Shown here: in pieces, positions 21,153 to 29,968 of the stretch
Layout: each line of letters opens with the position of its first letter
How positions within the stretch are numbered: position 1 is the stretch's first letter
Source of the DNA: Photorhabdus namnaonensis
GTDB lineage: Bacteria > Pseudomonadota > Gammaproteobacteria > Enterobacterales > Enterobacteriaceae
DNA length: 64,000 nt
Direction: 5' to 3'
NCBI RefSeq assembly: GCF_001684335.1
Contig: NZ_LOIC01000088.1
Coordinates: forward strand, 1 to 64,000
Translations under genes and position numbers: made by a program
The notes under the pieces: generated by a model
Seen by the model: the letters and a program-made list of their open reading frames with translations, nothing else
Told to the model about the DNA's origin: nothing
Database searches by the model: none

Positions 21153-23518
21153 AAAAATTTATTAGCAGATAATTTTCTATAATTCAACAAATAGGTCGTG
21201 ATCATTATAATGATGGTGAATATCATTGTCGCAGATAGAGCGAGAGCACTGTATACAAAAGAGTCAGTGTAAATGACACTATATTCATCAAGTAGATAAA
21301 TCAAAACCGTTCTTCCTAGTAGATACGCTACGAAAATTGACGTGATAATAGGGACGACGCTTTTCGATAAAAAATGGATGAGGTTTGTATAAACAGAACC
21401 ACCGATAGATTCCATTATACTTAATTCTCTTCTCATATAATTAAAATCAGTCATACTGGTAGTAAAGCAGGCTATAATCAATAATAGGATAGAAAAAATA
21501 GCAACAGCAGATGATAATTTTATTACTTTTAGATAATTATCGTAATAAGAATCGAATAAGTGGCTGGTTAAATAAATTTCATTTTTATCAAAACCTTGTT
21601 CTGACAATTTGTTTAGTACTGGAGAAAGATTATTCATTTCGTTGAGATTCAGAGAAGCATATTTACCATGATCTTTCTTTATAAAAATAGCAATTGGCCT
21701 AAAGGGCTCATCTACAGCACCTAAATTAAAGTCATCTATAATCTGAATAAATCTAATTTGGACCTTTTTACCCTCCATTATGTACCAATAGTAGTTGTTG
21801 AAAATATCATCATATTGGGTAATGTCATTCTGTTTTAAAAATTCCTTTGTGACTAATGCATTGACGACATCAGCATTATCGCTTTGATATACGCGTTTGT
21901 CGCTACCTGCTAAAATCTTCATTTTCCAGACATCGGTAAAATTTTCGTCCGCAGTAATAACATTTGAAGAGATATAATTGTTTTTGCTTTGTTGACCAGA
22001 ATAATAAATGGTGATGTTTTCTCTCGACATATCAAATGGACGCCAATTACTTAACGTTATTTTTGACGTATCATATTGATTAACAAGATTATAACTTAAT
22101 TCATTAATCGTTAATTTCTTACTGTTATCATTATTAATTTCTACTGATATTGTCTTGATATTGTCATAGGGTGTATGTAAATCAACAAGGTGAATATATT
22201 GATTATATAATCCCGTGACTAAATAGATAGATACTCCAGAAACAAGTAATTGAATAGCTAATGATGATTTTTTAAACCAAGAGGCAAGTGTTGATTCATA
22301 TCTCATATCCATTTTTCTATTTCTCTGGTAAATATAGAAGCGTAATGAGAATGAAAAATGTATTGACGAAATAAGAATGAAAGTCATAATAATGGAAAAT
22401 AGCCCTAGATATATTAAGCTGCTTGGCTCTAATAGGGTAAATATGTTCTTTATATAAAGAAAAAAGTTGAATATAGTGATGGTAAGCAGTAAGAAAATAA
22501 GGGTTGAAAATATCATCCTAATTAGCATGGTTGGTAATGAATCGCAGATGATATTGAAAGTGGAAGCGCCTAGTGCTTTCTTTAACTGATAAATATCCCT
22601 TTTTTCTGATGAATCAGCAGAAGTTAAATTGTAATAGTTTGTTAATGCGGAAAATAAGATGAATGCGAATGCAATATATGAGCTATAAATTATCTCCTTT
22701 GATAAACCGATAGAGATTTCGTCAGGCAATCCGTCTTGGTAATGAATATCTTTTAATTTTTTTAATGATAAATGAATAAATTCTTTAGCAGTAAATGGTG
22801 CACCTGGAAGATTTGGCGCTTTAGTTTCAATAATATTGTTGAGCAGCGCATTAGGGTTGGATATTGTCTTTTCATTAGCGAATTTTATAAAAATATAAGC
22901 ATGGGTATCATACCAATTGAATATTTCTTGATTGTGGTTTTTGATAAGCGTTGGTTTAAATGAAATAATTGCATCTATATTGATACTCGAATCATGGCGT
23001 TTTTCTACGATATCCTTAATGGTATAGGTCTCATTATCTAGAATTATAGATTTTCCTTTGGGATTATCCAGGCCGAGATAGCGGTTATTGAAATCTTTTG
23101 TGATATAAATTTCGTTTGCGCCTAGGTTAGTATCCGCTTTCTTAAAGGGAGATAGGGTGTTCAGGAATTCATGACTTACCGCGAACACGGGAACTTTCGC
23201 TATTTTTTTTCCTTGTGACTCAACAGTAGTGTTAAGTTTGAAAAGGTAGTCTATGTGGTTTATTCTCTCATCCTTTTTTAGTTCGTCTATGAGTGGTAAT
23301 GGCGATTGTGCTGATCTGACTTTTTCTCCGTTGGGTAAATTAAAGGTGGTTTCTATCCGGTAAAGGTTGTCATTATGTTGATAATAGTTATCAATTTGAG
23401 CATCTGAATAGAAGGCGGTGGAAAGTAAATAAATGGCTAATATCGCTATTGATACGGAGAGTACCGATACCGAGATATTGAAACGCTTCATGGATTTTGA
23501 GATGTTAATAGCGTTCAT
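21149..23518 (-). CDS. darB: FtsX/MacB-type ABC permease DarB
   Basis: 789 aa. Membrane permease of the putative darobactin exporter. It has two repeats of one helix, a large periplasmic MacB_PCD-like domain and three helices: hydrophobic segments lie near residues 9-31, 280-300, 325-350, 365-388, then 420-443, 670-692, 710-738 and 745-770. The start at 23518 (MNAINISKSMKRFN) is preferred since it places the first helix near the N-terminus as usual; AAGGAA lies 12 bases before it, which is long. A TTG at 23656 is in frame but adds 46 residues without family character. Very AT-rich coding. Confidence 0.88.
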   Translation of the reverse strand: MNAINISKSMKRFNISVSVLSVSIAILAIYLLSTAFYSDAQIDNYYQHNDNLYRIETTFNLPNGEKVRSAQSPLPLIDELKKDERINHIDYLFKLNTTVESQGKKIAKVPVFAVSHEFLNTLSPFKKADTNLGANEIYITKDFNNRYLGLDNPKGKSIILDNETYTIKDIVEKRHDSSINIDAIISFKPTLIKNHNQEIFNWYDTHAYIFIKFANEKTISNPNALLNNIIETKAPNLPGAPFTAKEFIHLSLKKLKDIHYQDGLPDEISIGLSKEIIYSSYIAFAFILFSALTNYYNLTSADSSEKRDIYQLKKALGASTFNIICDSLPTMLIRMIFSTLIFLLLTITIFNFFLYIKNIFTLLEPSSLIYLGLFSIIMTFILISSIHFSFSLRFYIYQRNRKMDMRYESTLASWFKKSSLAIQLLVSGVSIYLVTGLYNQYIHLVDLHTPYDNIKTISVEINNDNSKKLTINELSYNLVNQYDTSKITLSNWRPFDMSRENITIYYSGQQSKNNYISSNVITADENFTDVWKMKILAGSDKRVYQSDNADVVNALVTKEFLKQNDITQYDDIFNNYYWYIMEGKKVQIRFIQIIDDFNLGAVDEPFRPIAIFIKKDHGKYASLNLNEMNNLSPVLNKLSEQGFDKNEIYLTSHLFDSYYDNYLKVIKLSSAVAIFSILLLIIACFTTSMTDFNYMRRELSIMESIGGSVYTNLIHFLSKSVVPIITSIFVAYLLGRTVLIYLLDEYSVIYTDSFVYSALALSATMIFTIIIMITTYLLNYRKLSANKFL

Positions 23519-23818
23519 TTGTGGTTGCCGTTCCTTACTTAGCAAGGTGAATTTGCAAAATGGATTTTGAGGTATGATGTTTAGATACTGACTCTTTGTT
23601 CTTGAGTATTTCACATAACCTGCATAAAGATCCAGCAAAAATGTTTTTTCTGTCAATATTAGTTTTTTCTTATATTCTTACTCTTTTGAGTTACTGAAAT
23701 CCATTATATTTATATGTCGCGATGAAAAAATTTAATCCAGTGAATATATTTCATCTTTTAGAGAAAGATAAAATTTACTTTAAGGGTGAAGGTATTCATC
23801 TATATTGTTAAAATTATT

Positions 23819-23946
23819 ATATACCCGTTATCCTTCAAGTTGCCTCTTTGTTGGCTGCGCTCGCTCACCCCGGTCACATAGTTTGCTATGCTCCCGGGGA
23901 TTCTCTCCCTTGCCGTCGCGATGCATCTTGAAATCCATAGGGTATA
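23819..23946 (-). repeat. ERIC element between darA and darB
   Basis: Near-identical to the copy after hexR: ATATACCCGTTATCCTTCAAG, TGGCTGCGCTCGCTCACCCCG, ATGCTCCCGGGGATTC, TCGCGATGCATCTTGAAATCC, TAGGGTATA. It lies in the 580-bp gap between the darA stop and the darB start. Confidence 0.94.
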
Positions 23947-23965
23947 CTCACGTAATGAAACTATT

Positions 23966-24000
23966 TAGGGTAATCCAGAACAACTCATAGGATTACCCTA
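23966..24000 (-). terminator. Hairpin downstream of darA (possible attenuator)
   Basis: An 11-bp perfect stem (TAGGGTAATCC and GGATTACCCTA, 13-nt loop) lies 99 bp beyond the darA stop and before darB. It is followed by AAATAGTTT when read from darA, a weak T tract, so partial termination or RNA protection is plausible, keeping darA transcript above darBCDE. Confidence 0.6.
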
Positions 24001-24098
24001 TGGTTAGAGTTCAAAAAATTTTTATTTTAATTGAACTAATAGATTGTTTATCCCAATAGGTATGATTGTTACAGGAAAATAACCTAATGGAACAGGAT

Positions 24099-24275
24099 TT
24101 AAATTTCTTGGAAGCTCTTTGACCAGTTCCAGGCTGTGATTTCAGGGATCTTTGGTTTGTTGTTCAATTCATCCAGTGCTCTTTCAGTAATTGAGAGCTC
24201 GGTATCTTTGAATGATGCAGCAAGAGAATTCAGTGCTTCTTGAGTTGTACAGTTTATAATTGAGGTATTATGCAT
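24099..24275 (-). CDS. darA: Darobactin precursor peptide DarA
   Basis: 58 aa, shorter than most gene callers accept. The leader starts MHNTSIINCTTQEALNSL and continues through a charged helix (SITERALDELNNK), then KIPEITA, the core W49-N50-W51-S52-K53-S54-F55 and a QEI tail. The core is that of darobactin A, whose bicyclic product binds BamA of Gram-negative outer membranes. The Trp1, Trp3 and Lys5 residues that become crosslinked are all present. The ribosome site is weak (GCGGAA seven bases upstream). First gene of the operon; a homologous degenerate copy lies upstream. Confidence 0.96.
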   Translation of the reverse strand: MHNTSIINCTTQEALNSLAASFKDTELSITERALDELNNKPKIPEITAWNWSKSFQEI

Positions 24276-24350
24276 GATAATTTCCGCTTTATTTTTTTAG
24301 GTGATTAATTATTTCCTTCTAATAGGAATATATTATCAGGAAATGTGGTG

Positions 24351-24364
24351 TTTCCATATGGAAA
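24351..24364. promoter_or_regulatory. Palindrome upstream of darA (candidate operator)
   Basis: TTTCCATATGGAAA is a perfect 14-bp palindrome 76 bp before the darA start. A similar palindrome occurs at the matching place before the degenerate darA copy, so it was duplicated with the unit or conserved. The regulator is unknown. Confidence 0.5.
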
Positions 24365-24509
24365 ATGCTGATATCAACGTTTAATTAATAATACTATGCT
24401 AAATGGTTGTCAATATGATTTTTTGCTTTTTATGATTTAATCCAGAATATGTAGACTAAATCTTTTAAGTGCATCATATAATGGAAGCTTAATAGCTACC
24501 TTATTTGAA

Positions 24510-24683
24510 TTAGATAGGGAATTTTTTTATCCAATTCCAGGCAGTAATTTCAGGGATTTCAGCCTTATTCGCTAGTTCATCTAGGGCTTTTTCTGTAATC
24601 GAAAGCTCTGTTCCTTTACATGATGTAACAAGTGGATTTAGTAATTCTTGGTTTTTGTTAGTTTCAATGGATATGGTTTGTAT
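24510..24683 (-). pseudogene. Degenerate second darA-like precursor (core WNWIKKF)
   Basis: 57 codons align without gaps to DarA from its first codon to the core. The codon at the start position is ATA where darA has ATG, with matching flanking bases (AATATC-ATA against AATTATC-ATG), and TGA lies five codons upstream, so no ATG, GTG or TTG start is available. The frame itself has no internal stop. Conserved parts are TELSITE, ALDEL, NK and EIPEITAWNW; the core reads W-N-W-I-K-K-F followed by PI and TAA. Trp1, Trp3 and Lys5 are retained. Most likely a silenced duplicate; a non-standard start cannot be excluded. Confidence 0.85.
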
Positions 24684-24771
24684 GATATTTTCTACTCACA
24701 TTTTCAGATGATGAATGATTGACGATTTCTTTCCAATGAAAATATATCATCAGGAAATTTCTTGTTTTATA

Positions 24772-24781
24772 TCCATATGGA
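24772..24781. promoter_or_regulatory. Palindrome upstream of the darA-like pseudogene
   Basis: TCCATATGGA (within TATCCATATGGAAA) lies 89 bp before the ATA codon, matching the palindrome before darA. The stretch between (TATATCATCAGGAAAT against TATTATCAGGAAAT) is also similar, so the promoter region was part of the duplication. Confidence 0.5.
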
Positions 24782-24782
24782 A

Positions 24783-24831
24783 AGGGATTTTCTCCCTTGC
24801 CGTCGCGATATATCTTGAAATCCATAGAGTA
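24783..24831 (-). repeat. Truncated ERIC element
   Basis: Only one end of an ERIC remains: GGGATTTTCTCCCTTGCCG, TCGCGATATATCTTGAAATCC and TAGAGTAA. The other roughly 80 bp are missing and the break falls right beside the palindrome before the darA-like copy, marking a rearrangement point. Confidence 0.85.
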
Positions 24832-25083
24832 ATAGATCTCAATTTTTAGATGTATTAGGAAAATTTATTTTGAAGAAATGAAATCTTTCGGCATGATAAT
24901 ATATCTAAGTCGTTATTATTACTATGCTTGAGGAAAGTGGATTTAATCTAAATTTAACATTGCGTCTTCATTATATATAATTGAAATATTTCCATAATAA
25001 AATATTAGAATAGATTAAAATTATCCTTTTGAGGTAAAGGATTCATCATTATCAGCAATCAGAGTCATAGAAAAGCTATAAAA
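24832..25083. other. AT-rich spacer between dar region and pykA
   Basis: No gene, RNA or repeat is seen. The stretch is strongly AT-rich, and is the likely right border of the inserted dar region, since pykA normally follows lpxM. Confidence 0.6.
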
Positions 25084-25108
25084 GACGGTAAAAACTTATT
25101 TTACCGTC
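25084..25108 (-). terminator. Intrinsic terminator of pykA
   Basis: GACGGTAAAA and TTTTACCGTC form a 10-bp perfect stem with a 5-nt loop; read on the minus strand it is followed by TTTTATAG. Placed 86 bp after the pykA stop. Confidence 0.8.
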
Positions 25109-25194
25109 GAGTTGCCGTTGGATTAAGCGGAATGCGCCCGTTTTTTCGATCTAACGGAATTCTCCGCAAGTTTGGCGCAAAATGTTGTAACGTT

Positions 25195-26637
25195 TTATTC
25201 CACTTCAAGAATACGGCAGGTGTTAGTACTGCCAATTGTCCCCATCTGATCACCTTGAGTGACCAGAACAAGGTCGCCGGAAACCAGATAACCTTTATCA
25301 CGCAGACGATTAACCGCTTCATTGGCCGCGGTAATGCCGTCAGTATGACTACTGCAATAAACCGGTGTAACGCCACGGTAAAGTGCCGTTTGGTTTAAGG
25401 TTTTCTCATGACGGGACATAGAGAATATAGGGAGACCAGAACTGATGCGAGACATGATACGAGTGGTGCGGCCTGATTCAGTCATGGCGATAATGGCTTT
25501 AACTCCATTTAGGTGGTTTGCCGCGTACATGGTAGACATCGCAATGGCTTCTTCGATACTGTCAAAAGTGGTGTCTAGCCGATGTTTTGATACATTGAGG
25601 CCGGGCATTTTTTCTGCTCCGAGACAGACTCGCGCCATTGCGGCAACCGTTTCGGCAGGGTATTGGCCCGCTGCGGTTTCAGCGGAGAGCATCACGGCGT
25701 CAGTGCCATCGAGAACGGCGTTTGCCACATCCATCACTTCTGCACGAGTAGGCATTGGGTTGGTGATCATAGATTCCATCATCTGAGTCGCGGTAATCAC
25801 TACACGATTTAGTTGACGGGCGCGGCGAATTAATTTTTTCTGAACGCCAACCAACTCTGGATCGCCGATTTCTACACCAAGGTCACCACGAGCAACCATG
25901 ACGACATCAGAAGCTAGAATGATTTCATCAATGGTTTTATCACTGCTAACGGCTTCTGCGCGTTCAACTTTCGCCACGATCTGCGTTTCACAGCCCGCGT
26001 CTCGCGCCAGACGACGAGCATAATTAAGATCCTCTCCGGTGCGGGGGAAAGAGACGGCAAGGTAATCAACGTCGATTCTGGCCGCCGTAATAATATCTTC
26101 TTTGTCTTTTTCGGTTAGGGCTTCCGCGGATAATCCACCGCCCAGTTTATTAATGCCCTTATTGTTAGATAGCGGGCCGCCTACAGTGACTTCCGTGAAG
26201 ACTTTCATACCCTGAACTTCTAATACTTTGAGTTGAACACGTCCATCATCCAGCAACAAAATATCACCCGGTACAACATCCGTGGGCAATCCTTTGTAAT
26301 CAATACCGACTTTCTCCTTATCGCCTTCGCCTTTACCAAGATTGGCATCAAGCAGAAATTTATCTCCGACATTCAGGAAAATTTTGCCCTCTTTAAACGT
26401 TGATACGCGGATTTTAGGCCCTTGAAGATCGCCAAGAATAGCGACATGGCGCCCCAGGCGGGCTGCAATCTCGCGGACTTTGTTGGCTCGCTGGAGATGA
26501 TCTTCGGCGGTACCGTGGGAAAAGTTGAGGCGGACTACGTTTGCACCCGCAGCAATAATCTTTTCAAGATTATTATCGCGGTCGGTAGCCGGACCAAGTG
26601 TAGTAACAATCTTAGTTCTTCTGAGCCGTCTGGACAT
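25195..26637 (-). CDS. pykA: Pyruvate kinase II
   Basis: 480 aa, as in E. coli PykA. It makes pyruvate and ATP from phosphoenolpyruvate in glycolysis. Conserved blocks: [22 protein letters not shown], the signature with the catalytic Lys region ([23 protein letters not shown]), and [21 protein letters not shown]. Length and sequence fit the AMP-activated PykA type more than PykF. Stands between the dar island and two tail-fibre genes; hexR and zwf, normally adjacent, come next. Confidence 0.97.
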   Translation of the reverse strand: MSRRLRRTKIVTTLGPATDRDNNLEKIIAAGANVVRLNFSHGTAEDHLQRANKVREIAARLGRHVAILGDLQGPKIRVSTFKEGKIFLNVGDKFLLDANLGKGEGDKEKVGIDYKGLPTDVVPGDILLLDDGRVQLKVLEVQGMKVFTEVTVGGPLSNNKGINKLGGGLSAEALTEKDKEDIITAARIDVDYLAVSFPRTGEDLNYARRLARDAGCETQIVAKVERAEAVSSDKTIDEIILASDVVMVARGDLGVEIGDPELVGVQKKLIRRARQLNRVVITATQMMESMITNPMPTRAEVMDVANAVLDGTDAVMLSAETAAGQYPAETVAAMARVCLGAEKMPGLNVSKHRLDTTFDSIEEAIAMSTMYAANHLNGVKAIIAMTESGRTTRIMSRISSGLPIFSMSRHEKTLNQTALYRGVTPVYCSSHTDGITAANEAVNRLRDKGYLVSGDLVLVTQGDQMGTIGSTNTCRILEVE

Positions 26638-27199
26638 GTGTTACTCCGTTGACCTGTGAGTACTGGTATTGGTTATATAAAAATAATCAATAATCTATTA
26701 ATTATCCTATAAAACGAGTAAAAAAACTCTTCGGCAATCCAACTATCAAGGCTGTTTATAGATTACTTTTGTGACCCGTATCAACTTATCATGATACTTT
26801 TCGCTGTAGTGCCCATTGACCGTTGTCAACTATAGGGGAACGACAGGGGGAACGTTTTACACAATCGCTATGCCCTAGCGAATCAGTTAACCATTTTTAA
26901 CGGATATTTATTGCCGCATTTCTATCCTATCACGATTTGTTGCCGATTTATCAATAATCTAATGGCTCTAGAGGTTTTGGTAATGAAAGTGGTAGTGATT
27001 AGGTTTACTGGAATCTGGCAATACTTGGGGCTGGAAGAGGTGAAACGTCCAGGATAGGTATGCGGTAAAGTAGGTAAAAGTAGGTAAATGACAGGTGCTC
27101 CTTGAGCAGGGCGAGTTGGTACTGTCTCTTAAGTCAGGTTTATGATCAAGAGACAGTTATTTAAGTGAGATTTGTCAGCGGTCTGGGGGATGCTGGGTC
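26638..27199. other. Intergenic region upstream of pykA
   Basis: 562 bp without a convincing gene. The part near pykA (26640-26900) should carry its promoter. At 27121-27157 a 10-bp inverted repeat (ACTGTCTCTT and AAGAGACAGT, 17-nt spacer) lies just past the tail-fibre stop and could be its terminator; its CTGTCTCTT ends also resemble some IS4-family transposon termini. Confidence 0.5.
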
Positions 27200-28216
27200 T
27201 TATGCTTTTCGATACCATCCCATCAACTTAATATATGAATTGGTAATTGAAATCGCTGCATTGCTGCCAGAATCTCCGGTATTACCTGAAATTGTATGGT
27301 TGTGTGATCCTATTGATACCGTATGAGAATGAGCGCCATCAGTGCTGGTGTTGTATTTGTAGTTGTCATTATCTGGCACTGTTGATGACCCTATATTGTT
27401 TCTAGAGTCGTCGTAATAGCCGTAACGCCCACCCCAAGCTTCACCCCAGCCACTATCATGATGGTGAGCTCCAGTGGTATTAGTGGTTTTGGTGCCGTAA
27501 TCAAATGTGCTCGTTGTTCCAGAGAATGCATGATTATGTGCAGGCATTTGTGCCGTTGTCAGACTTATTGAATCGCTGCCGCCGGTTGATAAAAGATCAG
27601 AACCATCGGTGCTAGCTAACCGAACTGTTTTATTTTCACCAATATATTCCCATGCAGTGCCTGGAAATAATACATTGGGGTTTTTGTTTTGAGCGAACCA
27701 AATCACAATTCCTACAGGATATTGGGCATTAATAATGGTTTCGATTAAGCCAAGATTCTTCACAAACGTATTTTTATCAGGAATGTCTGCGCCGTTTTGG
27801 TCTTTTGCCAGCCGATTATTTGCATTCTGATTGATGTCAGAAACAAGCTTTTGTGTTGCCGCAAGGGTATTACTGTTGCCTGTTTGGTCTGTGAGTTGAA
27901 TAACGCCTTGTTGTGTTAATGAGGCGCTTGGCACTTTTGTTGTGATTTTTTGTTCTAATGCTCTATTTAATTGGGTAGTGAGTTTAGCTATATCACCATC
28001 ATCCAGAACATCATTGCCAGATTGTGTCGCGATAAAATCAGCTATGACAGAGGATACGGTTGATGACTGACGTAATACTTTGTTTAGTAAATGAGTAGTA
28101 ATATTTTCTGGTGGAAATCCAGTCTTCAAACTCTGATCTTGTTCATATCTTTCTTGGCTAATTACATTAGCGTTATTACTAATAGAAAAAGCCTTAAAAT
28201 CATTTTTGGTACTCAT
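27200..28216 (-). CDS. Phage tail-fibre/collar-like protein (copy 1)
   Basis: 338 aa. The N-terminal about 170 residues are nearly the same as the neighbouring gene's and include the tail-fibre repeat SLTQQGVIQLTD-TGNSNTLAATQKLVSD. The middle has PVGIVIWFAQNKNPNVLFPGTAWEYIGENKTVRLA, a baseplate/collar-type segment, and the C-terminus is His- and Gly-rich (HNHAFSG, GAHHHDSGWG, HSHTVSIGSHNHTISG), typical of tail-fibre tips that bind iron or receptors. No other phage genes are nearby. It could serve a tailocin, prophage or contractile injection system elsewhere. Start by ATG after a weak SD. Confidence 0.85.
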   Translation of the reverse strand: MSTKNDFKAFSISNNANVISQERYEQDQSLKTGFPPENITTHLLNKVLRQSSTVSSVIADFIATQSGNDVLDDGDIAKLTTQLNRALEQKITTKVPSASLTQQGVIQLTDQTGNSNTLAATQKLVSDINQNANNRLAKDQNGADIPDKNTFVKNLGLIETIINAQYPVGIVIWFAQNKNPNVLFPGTAWEYIGENKTVRLASTDGSDLLSTGGSDSISLTTAQMPAHNHAFSGTTSTFDYGTKTTNTTGAHHHDSGWGEAWGGRYGYYDDSRNNIGSSTVPDNDNYKYNTSTDGAHSHTVSIGSHNHTISGNTGDSGSNAAISITNSYIKLMGWYRKA

Positions 28217-28369
28217 ACATTATCCTCAAGTTAAGTAATGTGATTTTATAATCAATGTATTAAATTATTGTAAAAATAATTTCCATAAATCCATTTTAAT
28301 AATAGTTTAGCTAGGAAAAATCATAATAAAGTGTCCTTATAACTTAGGAGGTTAATTGTTTATGTATAA

Positions 28370-29560
28370 TGGGTGGAAATAAAAGCCCGAAAGTATTTTA
28401 TCAGATAAATATCTAAACCATTTATATTCAACATCTGAAAAGATGCTAATGGACATATTATTTCTGTCCAGTGCAGTTTTATTCATTAGGCCGTCCTTAT
28501 AATATAATTAAACGCCACATTCCTAGGACGTGTTTCATTATCACCATTCATCCCAATAGATTTATATTCCCCTAAGCCGCCTCGATCATTAGGATCGCCA
28601 TGCATACCGCCACGCACGGGGTCTGGATATTGAAGAGAGGTTTGATCGCTGTTAGTGGTAGAAATACTATGATTATGCCTTTTGAACGCATCATATTGAA
28701 AACTCAATATACTACGTCCGTTGTCAATACCACGCCAACTATCCCAACCACGAATAAATTCACCACGTAAATCGGGTAATACTCCATTAGGATAGGCTTG
28801 CGCTAATTTCGGATATTTTGTTTTATCAAAAGAAGCGCCGTTACATTGTGCCCATCCTTCTGGTGGGGTGGCAGTCGGCCAGGGGAGTGGTACCCCTACC
28901 GGGATCAGTTTTTCAAACAAACTGAGGTTTCTCACAAAAGCATCTTTATCAGGAATGTCTGCGCCGTTTTGGTCTTTTGCCAGCCGGTTATTCGCATTCT
29001 GATTGACATCAGAAACAAGCTTCTGCGTTGCTGCAAGGGTATTACTGTTGCCTGTATTGTCTGTGAGTTGAATAACGCCTTGTTGTGTTAATGAGGCACT
29101 TGGCACTGTTGTTGTAATTTTTTGTTCTAACGCTCTATTTAATTGAGCAATAAGTTTAGCTATATCGCCATCATCCAGAATATCATTGCCAGATTGGGTA
29201 GCGATAAAATTAGCGACGACAGAGGATATAGTTGATGACTGACGTAATACTTTGTTTAGCACATGAATAGTGATATCACTTGGGGGGAACCCAGTTTTCA
29301 AACTTCGGCTTTCTTCATAGGCTTCTTGACTGACAACATTAGCATTGTTACCAATAGAAAAAGCTTTAAAATCATTCTTGGGGTTCATATATTTTCCTCA
29401 GATTAAATAATAGCGTTTATAAGCAGCATGTTGAATTATTGAAAAATTAATTTTCACTAGTATATGTCAATAATAGTTTAGTTCGTAAAAAGCATAATGA
29501 ATTATTCTTATAACTTAAGGGGATAATAGTTTTTGTATAATGGGTGGAAATAAAAAATAC
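28370..29560. repeat. Tandem duplication of tail-fibre head and upstream region
   Basis: The 5' half of each tail-fibre gene and the bases upstream are repeated: GTATAATGGGTGGAAATAAA occurs at about 28363-28382 and about 29535-29554, with matching flanks (CTTATAACTTA..GG). The 3' halves differ, which fits duplication followed by replacement of the tip. Confidence 0.7.
28486..29388 (-). CDS. Phage tail-fibre/collar-like protein (copy 2)
   Basis: 300 aa. It shares the N-terminal half with the downstream copy (NDFKAFSI-NNANV, LKTGFPP, LNKVLRQSST, TQSGNDILDDGDIAKL) and then diverges. Its C-terminus is a classic phage tail collar domain: LPWPTATPPEGWAQCNGASFD, LPDLRGEFIRGWD, RHNHSI and a final ETRPRNVAFNYIIRT. 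The two genes therefore offer the same attachment part with different tips. The upstream regions of both also share sequence (TGTATAATGGGTGGAAATAAAA). Confidence 0.87.
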   Translation of the reverse strand: MNPKNDFKAFSIGNNANVVSQEAYEESRSLKTGFPPSDITIHVLNKVLRQSSTISSVVANFIATQSGNDILDDGDIAKLIAQLNRALEQKITTTVPSASLTQQGVIQLTDNTGNSNTLAATQKLVSDVNQNANNRLAKDQNGADIPDKDAFVRNLSLFEKLIPVGVPLPWPTATPPEGWAQCNGASFDKTKYPKLAQAYPNGVLPDLRGEFIRGWDSWRGIDNGRSILSFQYDAFKRHNHSISTTNSDQTSLQYPDPVRGGMHGDPNDRGGLGEYKSIGMNGDNETRPRNVAFNYIIRTA

Positions 29561-29840
29561 GAAACTATTGATCGGATAAATATCTAAATGATTTATATTC
29601 AACATTTGAAAATTATTTTTTCTTCCTGCTTTCTATTTCTTTCGGTAATTTTTTATAATATCTCCTAATTTAACTTTTACATTTTAAATTTTCATTACTT
29701 TATTGAATTGATTCAATGAAATGGGATTTTATTGCTATAATTCTGTAATTTCTCGCTTATTTCGGCTAATGCAGACTATTTACCGACGCTCAATAAGCTA
29801 TAAACGATCGCTGACTACGCAATTGTTGCGAGTCAGCCTA
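29389..29840. other. AT-rich spacer between tail-fibre gene and ERIC
   Basis: About 450 bp with no supportable gene. The first part is the duplicated upstream region of the fibre gene; the rest is AT-rich with no clear motif. Confidence 0.5.
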
Positions 29841-29968
29841 ATATACCCGTTATCTTTCAAGTTGCCTCTTTGTTGGCTGCGCTCACTCACCCCGGTCACA
29901 TAGTTTGCTATGCTCCCGGGGATTCGCTCCCTTGCCGTCGCGATGCATCTTGAAATCCATAGGGTATA
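29841..29968 (-). repeat. ERIC element downstream of hexR
   Basis: A full copy in the same orientation as those in the dar region: ATATACCCGTTATC, TTCAAGTTGCCTC, GGCTGCGCTCACTCACCCCG, ATGCTCCCGGGGATTC, GCGATGCATCTTGAAATCC, TAGGGTATA. It ends 15 bp from the hexR stop. Confidence 0.94.

Noticed and set aside
21149-23656. TTG at 23656 as darB start
   Set aside because: It would add 46 residues without family character before the first membrane helix; ATG at 23518 is more likely.
9941-29968. Repeats at 9.9, 12.5, 19.1, 23.8 and 29.8 kb as a CRISPR array
   Set aside because: They are single, dispersed, roughly 127-bp ERIC elements, not short repeats with regular spacers. No CRISPR array or cas gene was seen.
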